From assembly GCA_038125995.1 (NCBI GenBank), contig JAYPEX010000001.1, positions 62,001 through 126,000 on the forward strand: a DNA stretch of 64,000 bases, read 5' to 3'. The stretch is from MAG-120531 sp038125995 (GTDB lineage: Bacteria > Bacteroidota > Bacteroidia > Flavobacteriales > Flavobacteriaceae). Shown here in pieces: positions 18,592-27,594 of the stretch. A program made the position numbers and the translations under genes. The notes beneath the pieces were generated by a model that did not search any database, was not told the DNA's origin, and saw only the letters and a program-made list of their open reading frames with translations. Position 1 is the stretch's first letter, and each line of letters starts with the position of its first letter.

Positions 18592-19865
18592 TAAGGATAA
18601 AAGTCCTTCCACCTGGTTTTGAGATCTTCTAAGGTTTTTTGTTCTCTGGGGTTGTTGCCTGGCTTATAAAATAGTTCGCCTGAGATTTTTTCAGGCAAAT
18701 AGTTGGTTGGAATAAAGTTTCCTTCGTAATCGTGAGCGTATTTGTAATTGTCACCATAGCCTAAGTCTTTCATAAGCTTGGTAGGTGCATTTCTGAGTTC
18801 TAAGGGGACTGACAAGTCGCCGCTTTCTCTAACCTTAGCTAAAGCGAGGTCTATTGCAAGATAGCTTGCATTGCTTTTTGGTGAATTTGCTAAGTATATT
18901 GCTGTTTGTGAGAGAATGATACGCGCTTCTGGATAACCTATGGTCGTTACTGCCTGAAAACAATTGTTGGCTATGACCATGGCTGTTGGATTGGCATTTC
19001 CAATATCTTCTGACGATAAGATCAGCATTCTTCTAGCGATGAATTTCACATCTTCACCTCCAGCGATCATACGCGCTAACCAATAGACTGCAGCATTGGG
19101 ATCTGATCCTCTGATGGATTTGATAAATGCTGAAATAATATCGTAGTGTTGCTCTCCAGTTTTATCGTAGAGTACAGTATTTTTTTGAAGGCTTTTCATC
19201 ACCAACTCATCGGTGATTTCAACAGTATTTCCTTCTGTTTGATTGACCAATAACTCAAAGTTGTTGAGTAGTTTTCTTCCATCGCCACCTGAGAGTCTGA
19301 AGAGCGCTTCAGTCTCTTTGATCGTTATTTTTTTATCTTTTAAGAGTACATCTTTTTTGATGGCTCTTTCGAGTAATAATTTTAAATCATCTGTACCAAA
19401 ATCTTTGAGAATGTATACCTGACAACGTGAGAGTAGGGCGGGATTGACTTCAAAACTTGGATTTTCTGTAGTAGCTCCAATTAAAGTGATCCAACCTTTT
19501 TCAACTGCTGCTAAGAGGGAATCTTGTTGAGACTTCGAAAAACGGTGAATCTCATCGATAAACAGAATGGGGTTCTTGGCGGTGAACAATCCTCCAGCCT
19601 GTTTCGCCTTATCGATGACTTCTCGAATGTCTTTTACTCCTGAATTAATAGCAGAGAGTTGATAAAATGGACGTTTGCTCTCAGTCGCTATAATTTGGGC
19701 TAAGGTAGTTTTACCGGTTCCTGGAGGCCCCCAAAAGATCATAGAGGGAAGGATGCCTTGATCTAAATGTTTAGGCAATGCCCCCTCTTTTCCGACCAAA
19801 TGTTGTTGGGAAATATAATCCTCGAGTGATTTAGGTCTTATTCGTTCAGCTAATGGTTCATTCAT
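18588..19865 (-). CDS. rarA: Replication-associated recombination protein A (AAA+ ATPase)
   Basis: RarA (MgsA) is a clamp-loader-like AAA+ protein at stalled replication forks. The 425-residue protein has Walker A GPPGTGKTT (46-54), Walker B FIDEIHRF (about 100-107) and sensor 1 GATTENPSFEV. The C-terminal tetramerisation part includes DPNAAVYWLARM. A 43-bp gap separates it from rlmB upstream; I saw only an imperfect promoter box (TACATTTA). Confidence 0.95.
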   Translation of the reverse strand: MNEPLAERIRPKSLEDYISQQHLVGKEGALPKHLDQGILPSMIFWGPPGTGKTTLAQIIATESKRPFYQLSAINSGVKDIREVIDKAKQAGGLFTAKNPILFIDEIHRFSKSQQDSLLAAVEKGWITLIGATTENPSFEVNPALLSRCQVYILKDFGTDDLKLLLERAIKKDVLLKDKKITIKETEALFRLSGGDGRKLLNNFELLVNQTEGNTVEITDELVMKSLQKNTVLYDKTGEQHYDIISAFIKSIRGSDPNAAVYWLARMIAGGEDVKFIARRMLILSSEDIGNANPTAMVIANNCFQAVTTIGYPEARIILSQTAIYLANSPKSNASYLAIDLALAKVRESGDLSVPLELRNAPTKLMKDLGYGDNYKYAHDYEGNFIPTNYLPEKISGELFYKPGNNPREQKTLEDLKTRWKDFYPY

Positions 19866-19908
19866 AAGCTAAATGTAACAAAGAAAACCCATTTAGTAAA
19901 GCAAAAGC

Positions 19909-20646
19909 TTAGGAGATCCGTTGACGAAGTGCTTCGTATAGAAAGACACTACAAGCAACCGATACATTGAGAGATGCAATGGTTCCTGCCATTGGTAATT
20001 TTGCTTGAAGATCTGCTAGTTTAAGTAGCGCAGGAGCGATGCCAACATCTTCTGATCCCATAATGATTGCAAGAGGTTGCTTTAAATCCTTATCATAGAT
20101 GAGTTCATCTGCTTTTTCAGTAGCAGCTATTACAGTTATTCCAGAACCTTGAAGATAGTATACAGCATCTTTTAGGTGATCAACTTTAGCAATAGGCACC
20201 TGAAAAGCTGCTCCAGCAGAAGTTTTTATGGTGTCTGCAGTTACTGGTGCTGCTCCTTTTTTGGGAATAATAATTCCGTCTACGCCTGTACAGGAAGCTG
20301 TACGAATTATCGCACCAAAATTTCGAACATCAGATAAACAATCTAAGAGCAGAAAAAGTGGAGCTTCCTTTGTTTCAACAACCTTATTGACTAATTCTTC
20401 GAAATTCGAAAATTCTATAGGAGAAATCATTGCTACCGCCCCTTGGTGGTTGTGAGGAGTCAATCGATCGAGTTTTTCAACGGGTACATAAACGGTATGA
20501 ATCCCTTTTTTTCTCGATTCAGTCTCTAGAGACTTAATAAGAGCTCCTTGTAAGCCTCTTTGCATAAAGAGCTTGTCAATTGATTTATCGGCATCTATAG
20601 CTTCTAAAATAGCTCTAATACCGTAAATCTTTGTTTCTTTTTCCAT
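19909..20646 (-). CDS. rlmB: 23S rRNA (guanosine-2'-O)-methyltransferase RlmB (TrmH/SpoU family)
   Basis: This SPOUT methyltransferase modifies the peptidyl-transferase region of 23S rRNA. The 245-residue protein has an N-terminal substrate-binding domain (YGIRAILEAI), then the three SpoU motifs: NFGAIIRTA, IIMGSEDVGI and LNVSVACSVFLYEALR. Length fits RlmB/TrmH type 3. Its promoter box abuts the terminator of the upstream SusCD operon. Confidence 0.93.
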   Translation of the reverse strand: MEKETKIYGIRAILEAIDADKSIDKLFMQRGLQGALIKSLETESRKKGIHTVYVPVEKLDRLTPHNHQGAVAMISPIEFSNFEELVNKVVETKEAPLFLLLDCLSDVRNFGAIIRTASCTGVDGIIIPKKGAAPVTADTIKTSAGAAFQVPIAKVDHLKDAVYYLQGSGITVIAATEKADELIYDKDLKQPLAIIMGSEDVGIAPALLKLADLQAKLPMAGTIASLNVSVACSVFLYEALRQRIS

Positions 20647-20663
20647 TAATCTGAATTATAAAA

Positions 20664-20671
20664 CAAATATA
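20664..20671 (-). promoter_or_regulatory. -7 box of rlmB
   Basis: TATATTTG on the minus strand matches TAnnTTTG and ends 17 bp before the rlmB ATG. It is fused to the T-run of the upstream terminator; the -33 position falls inside the terminator hairpin and has no TTG. Confidence 0.5.
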
Positions 20672-20700
20672 AAAAAAAACCACCCTGAATAGGGTGGTTT
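20671..20700 (-). terminator. Rho-independent terminator of the SusCD operon
   Basis: A 10-bp perfect stem (20677-20686 with 20691-20700, AAACCACCCT on one arm) with a 4-base loop is followed on the minus strand by nine T (20671-20679). It lies 21 bp after the lipoprotein stop. Confidence 0.92.
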
Positions 20701-20721
20701 AATTGATTTAAAATCTTGAGC

Positions 20722-21663
20722 TTATTGACAAATACTTAAGATTTTAGCACCAGCTGATGGATTTGCACCAGATAATGCAGTTTGCTCTTTGGTTCCATCA
20801 AGTTTTGTATAAACAATGCTAAACTCAACTTCTGAATCCCATGGGCCTTTTACCCAAGTAAAGCTCATAGTAGAAGCCCCTGCTGGAATAGTAACAACTC
20901 CAAAGGCATTATAGAAAACAGGTCCATAACCTCCAGCTGCATAAGCAACTTGGAATTGCTCATCTAAGTTAGAAACTAATTCAGGCGCTAATACTGGAGT
21001 ATCACCCCAATAATCAGGTAATCCCATTTTAGTTTCAACTCCATCTACTACAACTGAAAAGTAGGCACCGTTCCATCCATCACCGTAGGTATCTACCATA
21101 TTGAAACGATAGTTACCAGCTACTGCAGCAGTAGGAATACATTTGATAACAGTATTATACTTGTAGGGAGATGCGAAATAAGATCCTTGAAGTGATCCAG
21201 ATGCATCAGAGTCAGTAAATGATCTACCATCAGTTAAGTTTAATTGTAAACGAACAGGAAGTGAATCACCTCCAGTGTAATCTGAAGCACTTAATCCTAA
21301 AGCAGTAACTGCTTCTTGAAGTGTAACAGAAACATTAGTTCTTGGTAATCCGTATGGTCCAGGAGTAAACGCAGACGCTGGGATTGCTTTTAAAAGAACT
21401 TCATTTCCTTTAAACTGTAAGTAAACTTCAACATTATCTAAAAGAGCTCCATCTTCTGGATCTTGCTCTTCAATATCAACATCAAATTTAGAGTTGAGGT
21501 CATAAGAATTGAATTCACCTGAGTTTAATTTTACAGTACGTAAAATTGCTCCATATGTGGTTCCTTCAAAAACTTTATCGATTGGATTATCAGACTCTTG
21601 ACAAGAAAAGGCTGTTAATGCTATCGTGATTGCTAAAAATATATTTAAAATTTTATTTTTCAT
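20722..21663 (-). CDS. Third-component outer-membrane lipoprotein of the SusCD operon, unknown function
   Basis: A lipoprotein signal ends in AFSC (Cys21 from the chosen ATG). The C-terminal half carries DTYGDGWNG, a motif common in secreted Bacteroidetes proteins, in a probable beta-sandwich of about 100 residues. No catalytic motif is seen. It follows susD after 10 bp and is the last gene before a strong terminator, so it occupies the place of a SusE-like surface glycan- or ligand-binding lipoprotein. An ATG two codons upstream (21669) is equally possible. Function is inferred from position only. Confidence 0.75.
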   Translation of the reverse strand: MKNKILNIFLAITIALTAFSCQESDNPIDKVFEGTTYGAILRTVKLNSGEFNSYDLNSKFDVDIEEQDPEDGALLDNVEVYLQFKGNEVLLKAIPASAFTPGPYGLPRTNVSVTLQEAVTALGLSASDYTGGDSLPVRLQLNLTDGRSFTDSDASGSLQGSYFASPYKYNTVIKCIPTAAVAGNYRFNMVDTYGDGWNGAYFSVVVDGVETKMGLPDYWGDTPVLAPELVSNLDEQFQVAYAAGGYGPVFYNAFGVVTIPAGASTMSFTWVKGPWDSEVEFSIVYTKLDGTKEQTALSGANPSAGAKILSICQ

Positions 21664-21673
21664 GATCATTTAA

Positions 21674-23257
21674 TTATTTAAGATTAGAAGGACCACCAGC
21701 ATTCCAGAATACGCGTTCAGTTAATGAAGTACGTTGTGTAACGTTCGCATTTGTAGACGCATAATTTGCAGGATAATACATAATTAATGGGAAATCTCCT
21801 GGGTTAGGTTCAATATTAGGTTGTAGGTTACTTGGTAATCCATACTTACGATATGTATTGTAAGCATCAATTCCACCACCCCATTGAGCAATCCAGAATT
21901 GTTCAGCATAGATATTAGCTTTTGTATCAGCATCAGCTGCATCGTAATCAGCTAATATATTATCAACATAAGCTGTAACATCTGCTGCAGCCATTGCAGG
22001 TCCACCTTGAGAATCAGCTTTATTAATAGACTTTGTAGCACCAGCTTCTAATGATGCAGCTCTAGTCGATGGATTTAACATTCCATCCATGAAGTCTATC
22101 CAAGATGAAAGCATGATCGGAGTAATTCCATTACCACCATTACCTGCACCTAACGCTTGAGACTCAAAGGAACTATCATCATAAACTCCTCCAGCTGGAT
22201 AAATACCATGGAGTGTTCTTAAAAATCCATCAGGTGGGATACCATTGTCATTCCCATGATCTCTACCCCAATATCCATCCATAACAGCGCAATAAACTTC
22301 ATTAGTTGCTTGATAGTGAGTTGGAGCAGTATATAAAGAACATTCTAATGTTTCTTCATTTGGATCAGCTCCTTGTCCAGGTGCTGCTGCCACTTGTCTG
22401 TAGAAATAATAAGCCATTCTTGGATCTTTTCCTCCATGACCATTTAACATTTTATTCATGTACCAGTTCGCCATATAAGAACCACCACCGGTCGCAGTAT
22501 ATGATGAACGATACCATGGATGTCTAGAATCAGGATTTACTTGGTTTGTTCCCCAATGGAATTGGAAATCTGATGATTCAGAATCAATAAAATTAGTAAC
22601 TCCATTAAATCCAGATGCATTGCCTAAAGTGTAATAGATTTTTTTCTTGATAGCACCAGCTGCTTTAGCCCATTTAGCTGCGTTTCCATCATAATAAAAA
22701 TCATATGCAGGTGCAGGTCCACCAGCAGTAAATCCTGAAATTGCTTCATCTAACAATCCTAAGGCAGCATTATAAACTGATTCACCAGAATCAGCAACAG
22801 GAGCAAGGTTTCCTTCACCACCTTTTAGTGCTTCAGAATAAGGAACATCACCAAAGAAATCTACTAGAGTAACCATAATGTAAGCTTGCATGGTTTGTCC
22901 CATAGCTTTGTGAATTGTTAATCCAGATTCGTCAGCTAAAAGATTCATTAGTCGGATATCCTCCATCATTCCTTGGTATGCTGAAGTCCAGCTTCCATCA
23001 AAACCTCCAGGAGAATATACTTGAGCGTAATTTCTTCCACTCATGTAGTTGATACGTGTCAATGCAGCTCCTCTATTTGAGAAACCTTGAACCCAACCAG
23101 CAAAACTAATTTGAACGTTGTTCAAAAAGAAGGTTGCATCAGCTTGTGACGGGTTAAGTGCATTTGGGTTATCTGTTAGGTCTAAATCCGTTGTCTCACA
23201 AGAAGTCAACGTCAATAAACCTGCAGTAACGGCAATTAATATATTTTTTATTTTCAT
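21674..23257 (-). CDS. SusD/RagB family nutrient-binding outer-membrane lipoprotein
   Basis: The lipobox is TSC with Cys20 and the mature protein starts ETTDLDLTDNPN. The body is helical with TPR-like features (QAYIMVTLVDFFGDVPYSEAL is the typical SusD segment). In the 527-residue chain the features match the SusD-like_2 branch. SusD proteins cap the SusC barrel and bind the ligand. It lies 19 bp after susC. Substrate is not readable. Confidence 0.93.
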   Translation of the reverse strand: MKIKNILIAVTAGLLTLTSCETTDLDLTDNPNALNPSQADATFFLNNVQISFAGWVQGFSNRGAALTRINYMSGRNYAQVYSPGGFDGSWTSAYQGMMEDIRLMNLLADESGLTIHKAMGQTMQAYIMVTLVDFFGDVPYSEALKGGEGNLAPVADSGESVYNAALGLLDEAISGFTAGGPAPAYDFYYDGNAAKWAKAAGAIKKKIYYTLGNASGFNGVTNFIDSESSDFQFHWGTNQVNPDSRHPWYRSSYTATGGGSYMANWYMNKMLNGHGGKDPRMAYYFYRQVAAAPGQGADPNEETLECSLYTAPTHYQATNEVYCAVMDGYWGRDHGNDNGIPPDGFLRTLHGIYPAGGVYDDSSFESQALGAGNGGNGITPIMLSSWIDFMDGMLNPSTRAASLEAGATKSINKADSQGGPAMAAADVTAYVDNILADYDAADADTKANIYAEQFWIAQWGGGIDAYNTYRKYGLPSNLQPNIEPNPGDFPLIMYYPANYASTNANVTQRTSLTERVFWNAGGPSNLK

Positions 23258-23276
23258 GATAATCTTGTTTTAATTA

Positions 23277-26200
23277 TTAGAATGATAATTTAACACTTAG
23301 ACCATATTTCTTAGAACTTGGACCATTTAAGTAGTCAAAACCTCTACCATTTCCAACACCTACCCCAGCAATGTTTGGATCCCAGTTGGTTCCAGCAGGC
23401 GCATTGTAAGCGTTGAAATACATATTGTATCCAGAAGCTGTAATATCAATTGCTCCAAATGGAGTTTTGTCTAATAATGATTTAGGTAGACTATATTTAA
23501 GCGATACTTCAGCTAATCTCCATACAGATGCATCATAAACTAACATTTCGTCTGGTCCATAAAGAATATTGGAGAAGTAATAAGTTGAGTTGTTGATTTG
23601 AACACTATTTGGTGTACCATCAGCTTGAACTCCTGGTAAGATAAAAGAATCTTTTCTGTATTCAGTTTCTTTTACAACCCCTCTTCCCATTAGAGTAGCT
23701 ACGGTATAGGTAAATACATCACCACCATGAGTGTGAGAAATTAAGAAATCTAAAGATAAATTCTTATAGGACATACTGTTGTTGATGTTTAATAACCAAT
23801 CAGGATTAGCATCACCAATGATGTTAGTTCCATATGTGATATCATAAGATCCTTGAGAGTTTACTACAAAATTTCCAGCATCATCTCTTGTAATAGCAGA
23901 TCCAACTATAGTCCCTAATGATTCTCCAACTCTAGCAACGTTTCCTAGAGTAGAGAAGCCAGAATATACAATTTCATCGGTATCAAGACCTAAATCAGTA
24001 ACAATTGCATCTGATGTAGACCAGTTTACAAATGAAGACCAGTTGAACCCATCATTTGAACGGAACCAATCCATAGTTAAATCAATTTCAACACCATCAT
24101 TTTGTATTTCTCCAATGTTTGTTTGTGTACTTGTATATCCAGTTGATGGATCTAAAGGACGAGAAATAATCAAATCAGTTGTTGTTTTGTTGTAGATTGA
24201 TATATCAGCTGATAATCTATTGTCAAAAAAGCGACCTTCAAGTCCGAATTCTAATTCAGAAATTAACTCGGGTTTTAATTGAGGGTTACCTAATTGTGAT
24301 CCAGAAGTATTAGAAATAATCATGTTTCCATTAGCATCACTAAATCTTTGTGTGTTTAATGATAAAACTGAAGCAATAGGATATCCACTTGGGAAGTTAG
24401 CTGACGTACCATATCCAGCTCTTAATTTTAAATAATTAAAATTTTCAGATTTTAAATCAGCAAAAGCAGTTGTTGGAATAAAAGATACAGAAGCAGATGG
24501 ATAAATAATCGATCTGTTTTCTTCAGATAAGTTTGACACCCAGTCTTTACGTCCGGATAAAGTTAAATATCCATAATCTTTATAATCTAATGCAGCTTGA
24601 GCATAAACTCCAGCAATATTTCTTTTTGCATAATATTGAATTGGGAGCTGTTTTTCGAAGTTGAAGTGTCTTAAAACTCCAAATACTTGCTGCCCAGTAG
24701 ATGCAACACCATTTCTATCATAAACATCGGAACGAGATGTAGCACCAGCTGTAAAAGTTAAACCATAATCATCACCTATGTTATAATCTCCGTTGATAGA
24801 GATGTTGTGGTCAAAAATTGTTTTGGTGTTATTCCATGTTTCATACTGACCAGATTGGTTTGCAACTGATCCTGTTTTTCCACCTTTGTTAGAGTAGTTG
24901 GTGTTGTTTTCTGAATACACATCCACACCGTAACGATAAGAAGCATTTAAGTTATCGTTAATTTCATAACTTAAAGTAGCACCTCCATAAACACGATGTA
25001 CGTCTTGAATATTTCCAGCGTTTGCAACAGTCCATAATGGGTGCTGAATCGAGTTGTTTTGACGATAGTAAATTGATTCACCTGTTACAGGATTTTGATA
25101 AGGAAGTCCCATCATGTCAACTGATCTTGGTGTGTAGTAAAGGTTTGCAAAAATTGATGCTCCATCTCCTCCTACATTCGAACCATATCCTGCAGCAACA
25201 GGTGGTGACTTAAAATTAGTTCCAGCATAGTTTAAAGTACCATTAACAGTAAATCCGTTGCTCAATTGAGCTGATCCACCAAAACTTAAAGTATTTCTTC
25301 TTAAATGGTTACCTGGAGTAAATCCTTCGTCAGATAAATTACCGTAGTTGGCATTAAATGACATTTTACCATCATCACTAGCTCCTCTAATGTTGATGTT
25401 AGTATTTAATACCTCTCCAGCTCTGAAGAAGTTTTCAACTGAACGATAAGGCGCCCATTTAACAATTGCGTCAGGAGCAATTCCTAAAGCGTCTAACACC
25501 GCTGGAATTCCAGTAGCTGATGATGCTGTGGTGTATGGGTGTCTCAAATATCCTGGAGTACCTGATTGTGTACCGTTAATCGCAGATTGAGCTCCCCATC
25601 CGTCTACACCACCTTCATCGAAACTAGGTCCCCAGTTTGAGAAGAACCATCCAAATGCTTGATCAAAACCTCCACCGTATTGATCTTGGTATACAGGCAT
25701 AGATGCCATTTCATTCGTGAAACGCGATGAGTTAATGGTGATTTCAGTTTTCTTAGGACCAATTGCACCAGCTTGCCCGGCTTTAGTTGTGATGAGGATA
25801 ACCCCGTTACGACCTTGTGTACCATAAAGTGTAGCAGCAGCCAAACCTTTTAGAACAGATACATTTGCAATGTTGTTTGGGTCGATATCCAAGAAACGCG
25901 AAGAACCGTTGTTACCATCTACGAAACTACCTTGAGCGTTGGTCTCAGTTGAGAATGGAATTCCATCCACAATAAATAGAGGTTGGTTCGACTGACTAAA
26001 AGAGTTAAAACCTCTAATTACAATAGAAGTACCAGACCCAGAAAGTCCTGATTGGTTAGTAATGTTAACCCCTGAAGCTTTTCCTGAAAGAACACGTCCA
26101 ATATCTGAATCAGCTCTTTGTTCTAATTGTTCATCTCCAACTTCAGATACCGCGTAACCCAAGGCCTTTTTCTCTCTCTTAATACCTAAAGAAGTTACAA

Positions 26201-26516
26201 TAACTTCTTCTAGTTGTTGAGAATCAGACTGAAGAGTCACATTAATCTGGTCTGAAGAACCAACAACAACATTTTGTGTTAAATATCCAATGAAGCTGAA
26301 TGATAATGTATCACCTACGCTAGCATCAATTGAATAATTTCCATCAAAATCAGTTGTGGTTCCATTGGTTGTTCCTTTAACGATTACAGTTGCACCCGGA
26401 AGAGGCATACCTTGATCATCAGAAACAGTACCAGAAACCATTTTTTCTTGTGCAAACAAAAATTGCACAGCTAACGCTAAGCATAGCGTTAGGATTCCAT
26501 TTAATTTTGTTTTCAT
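23277..26516 (-). CDS. SusC/RagA family TonB-dependent outer-membrane transporter
   Basis: The 1079-residue protein has a signal peptide (1-22, ending FAQ), then a carboxypeptidase-regulatory-like domain (about 26-105, GTVSDDQGMPLPGATV). Next come the SusC signature region (TSLGIKREKKALGYAVSEV), a plug with VLKGLAAATLYGTQGRNGV, and a 22-strand barrel ending KYGLSVKLSF. It imports a ligand delivered by the SusD partner using TonB energy. It is the first gene of a three-gene operon with a consensus promoter and contains no enzyme neighbours, so the substrate is open. Confidence 0.96.
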   Translation of the reverse strand: MKTKLNGILTLCLALAVQFLFAQEKMVSGTVSDDQGMPLPGATVIVKGTTNGTTTDFDGNYSIDASVGDTLSFSFIGYLTQNVVVGSSDQINVTLQSDSQQLEEVIVTSLGIKREKKALGYAVSEVGDEQLEQRADSDIGRVLSGKASGVNITNQSGLSGSGTSIVIRGFNSFSQSNQPLFIVDGIPFSTETNAQGSFVDGNNGSSRFLDIDPNNIANVSVLKGLAAATLYGTQGRNGVILITTKAGQAGAIGPKKTEITINSSRFTNEMASMPVYQDQYGGGFDQAFGWFFSNWGPSFDEGGVDGWGAQSAINGTQSGTPGYLRHPYTTASSATGIPAVLDALGIAPDAIVKWAPYRSVENFFRAGEVLNTNINIRGASDDGKMSFNANYGNLSDEGFTPGNHLRRNTLSFGGSAQLSNGFTVNGTLNYAGTNFKSPPVAAGYGSNVGGDGASIFANLYYTPRSVDMMGLPYQNPVTGESIYYRQNNSIQHPLWTVANAGNIQDVHRVYGGATLSYEINDNLNASYRYGVDVYSENNTNYSNKGGKTGSVANQSGQYETWNNTKTIFDHNISINGDYNIGDDYGLTFTAGATSRSDVYDRNGVASTGQQVFGVLRHFNFEKQLPIQYYAKRNIAGVYAQAALDYKDYGYLTLSGRKDWVSNLSEENRSIIYPSASVSFIPTTAFADLKSENFNYLKLRAGYGTSANFPSGYPIASVLSLNTQRFSDANGNMIISNTSGSQLGNPQLKPELISELEFGLEGRFFDNRLSADISIYNKTTTDLIISRPLDPSTGYTSTQTNIGEIQNDGVEIDLTMDWFRSNDGFNWSSFVNWSTSDAIVTDLGLDTDEIVYSGFSTLGNVARVGESLGTIVGSAITRDDAGNFVVNSQGSYDITYGTNIIGDANPDWLLNINNSMSYKNLSLDFLISHTHGGDVFTYTVATLMGRGVVKETEYRKDSFILPGVQADGTPNSVQINNSTYYFSNILYGPDEMLVYDASVWRLAEVSLKYSLPKSLLDKTPFGAIDITASGYNMYFNAYNAPAGTNWDPNIAGVGVGNGRGFDYLNGPSSKKYGLSVKLSF

Positions 26517-26525
26517 TTGAGTTAG

Positions 26526-26547
26526 TTTAGTTACTATTTAGTTACTA
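26526..26547. repeat. 11-bp perfect tandem duplication in the susC leader
   Basis: TTTAGTTACTA occurs twice in a row, between the promoter (26558-26588) and the susC ATG. It lies in the predicted 5' untranslated region. Confidence 0.7.
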
Positions 26548-26557
26548 TGTTAAAATC

Positions 26558-26588
26558 CAAATTTAGATAATTAATATTTATTTAACAA
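26558..26588 (-). promoter_or_regulatory. Promoter of the SusCD operon (TTG-N20-TAnnTTTG)
   Basis: On the minus strand TTG (26586-26588) is separated by 20 bp from TAAATTTG (26558-26565). The box ends 41 bp before the susC ATG. The rest of the gap to 26811 is very AT-rich; I saw a short inverted repeat ATTGAT-A-ATCAAT at 26637-26649 and nothing else. Confidence 0.75.
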
Positions 26589-26811
26589 TTATCTATTAAC
26601 AATTTCACAATTAAAATTCAATATATTACATAAATGATTGATAATCAATTGTTTAAACGAAATAGCTACTGTTATATTAAGATTCATAAGGCTTATAATC
26701 TTAAATATTTATTAATTTTATGATTATCAGTTATATCTGTAACAGATTTATCATTAAAAATTCTAATGACTGAATTTTATTTAACAAAAACAGAATATCG
26801 TTGAATATAAT

Positions 26812-27558
26812 TTATTTGGAGTTGTTCAGTTCTTTAAAAAAACGTATCAGAAATTCTTGATCACTCATCTGATTTGAAGGCGTGTTTTTTAAAATTTCAG
26901 CTACAATTTTTTTGCCGATTACTTTTGTGAGTGATGATTTGGATGCTTTGATTTCTGTAAGAATACCTTCATCCATTTGTGCGTAAAATTCGATTTTTTC
27001 TTCAAATCGAGCTGGAAATGATCGTTCCAAAGATGTTTTAGCAACTTTGGCTTCTCGAAACACTTTTGTTTTTTTTAAGTAAAGCTGATAGGGATGCCCT
27101 TCTGTGAGTTTGATGAAATAACCATTTGCAACAGTTGTATTTTTGGTATTGCTATAATAAGGTCTGAAATAAAAAGTTTCCGATCCAATGGTAGCTTTTA
27201 ATTCTGTATCTGGTAACAACATTTGATCTGTTTCGCCGCGATGTTGATAGGAGCTCATTTCTAATTCATCGGTATTGGCATTGTATCGAAGGTAGATGTC
27301 TTGAGGTATTATTTTGTCGTAATAAGTGACTTCTGCCTTTTGAAATGTGCGATCGTAATAGGGGCTTCCTTGAACAAATGAGTGTGAATTCTTAAGGTGA
27401 TCTTGGTCTTTTTGAAATCGTCTAGTTTGAGCAATTGCTAATCCATCCCATTGCCCCCAAGCCAATCCTTCGCTTATTTTTTCACCACCTCTATTAAATT
27501 GTCCGTAGGTGATAATTGAAAATAAAATGCTACAGCTGAATAGTATGATTTTTTTCAC
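26812..27558 (-). CDS. Secreted protein of unknown function, paralogue 1
   Basis: A signal peptide covers about residues 1-20 (ending ITYGQ). I do not recognise a catalytic domain. Landmarks are GSPY (64-67), LRYNA (90-94) followed by DELEM, and LERSFPARF (177-185). The same landmarks occur at matching spacing in the gene just upstream, so the two are diverged tandem duplicates (248 and 240 aa). They are 36 bp apart and likely share the promoter at 28341-28370. The signal peptide and lack of lipobox predict a periplasmic or secreted protein. Confidence 0.75.
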   Translation of the reverse strand: MKKIILFSCSILFSIITYGQFNRGGEKISEGLAWGQWDGLAIAQTRRFQKDQDHLKNSHSFVQGSPYYDRTFQKAEVTYYDKIIPQDIYLRYNANTDELEMSSYQHRGETDQMLLPDTELKATIGSETFYFRPYYSNTKNTTVANGYFIKLTEGHPYQLYLKKTKVFREAKVAKTSLERSFPARFEEKIEFYAQMDEGILTEIKASKSSLTKVIGKKIVAEILKNTPSNQMSDQEFLIRFFKELNNSK

Positions 27559-27594
27559 ATCCTTAATAGTGTATTAAAATATAGGAGTCTATAT

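Noticed and set aside
23277..26516. Antisense and alternative-frame reading frames inside susC
   Set aside because: They are shadows of a full-length TonB-dependent transporter with continuous family features.
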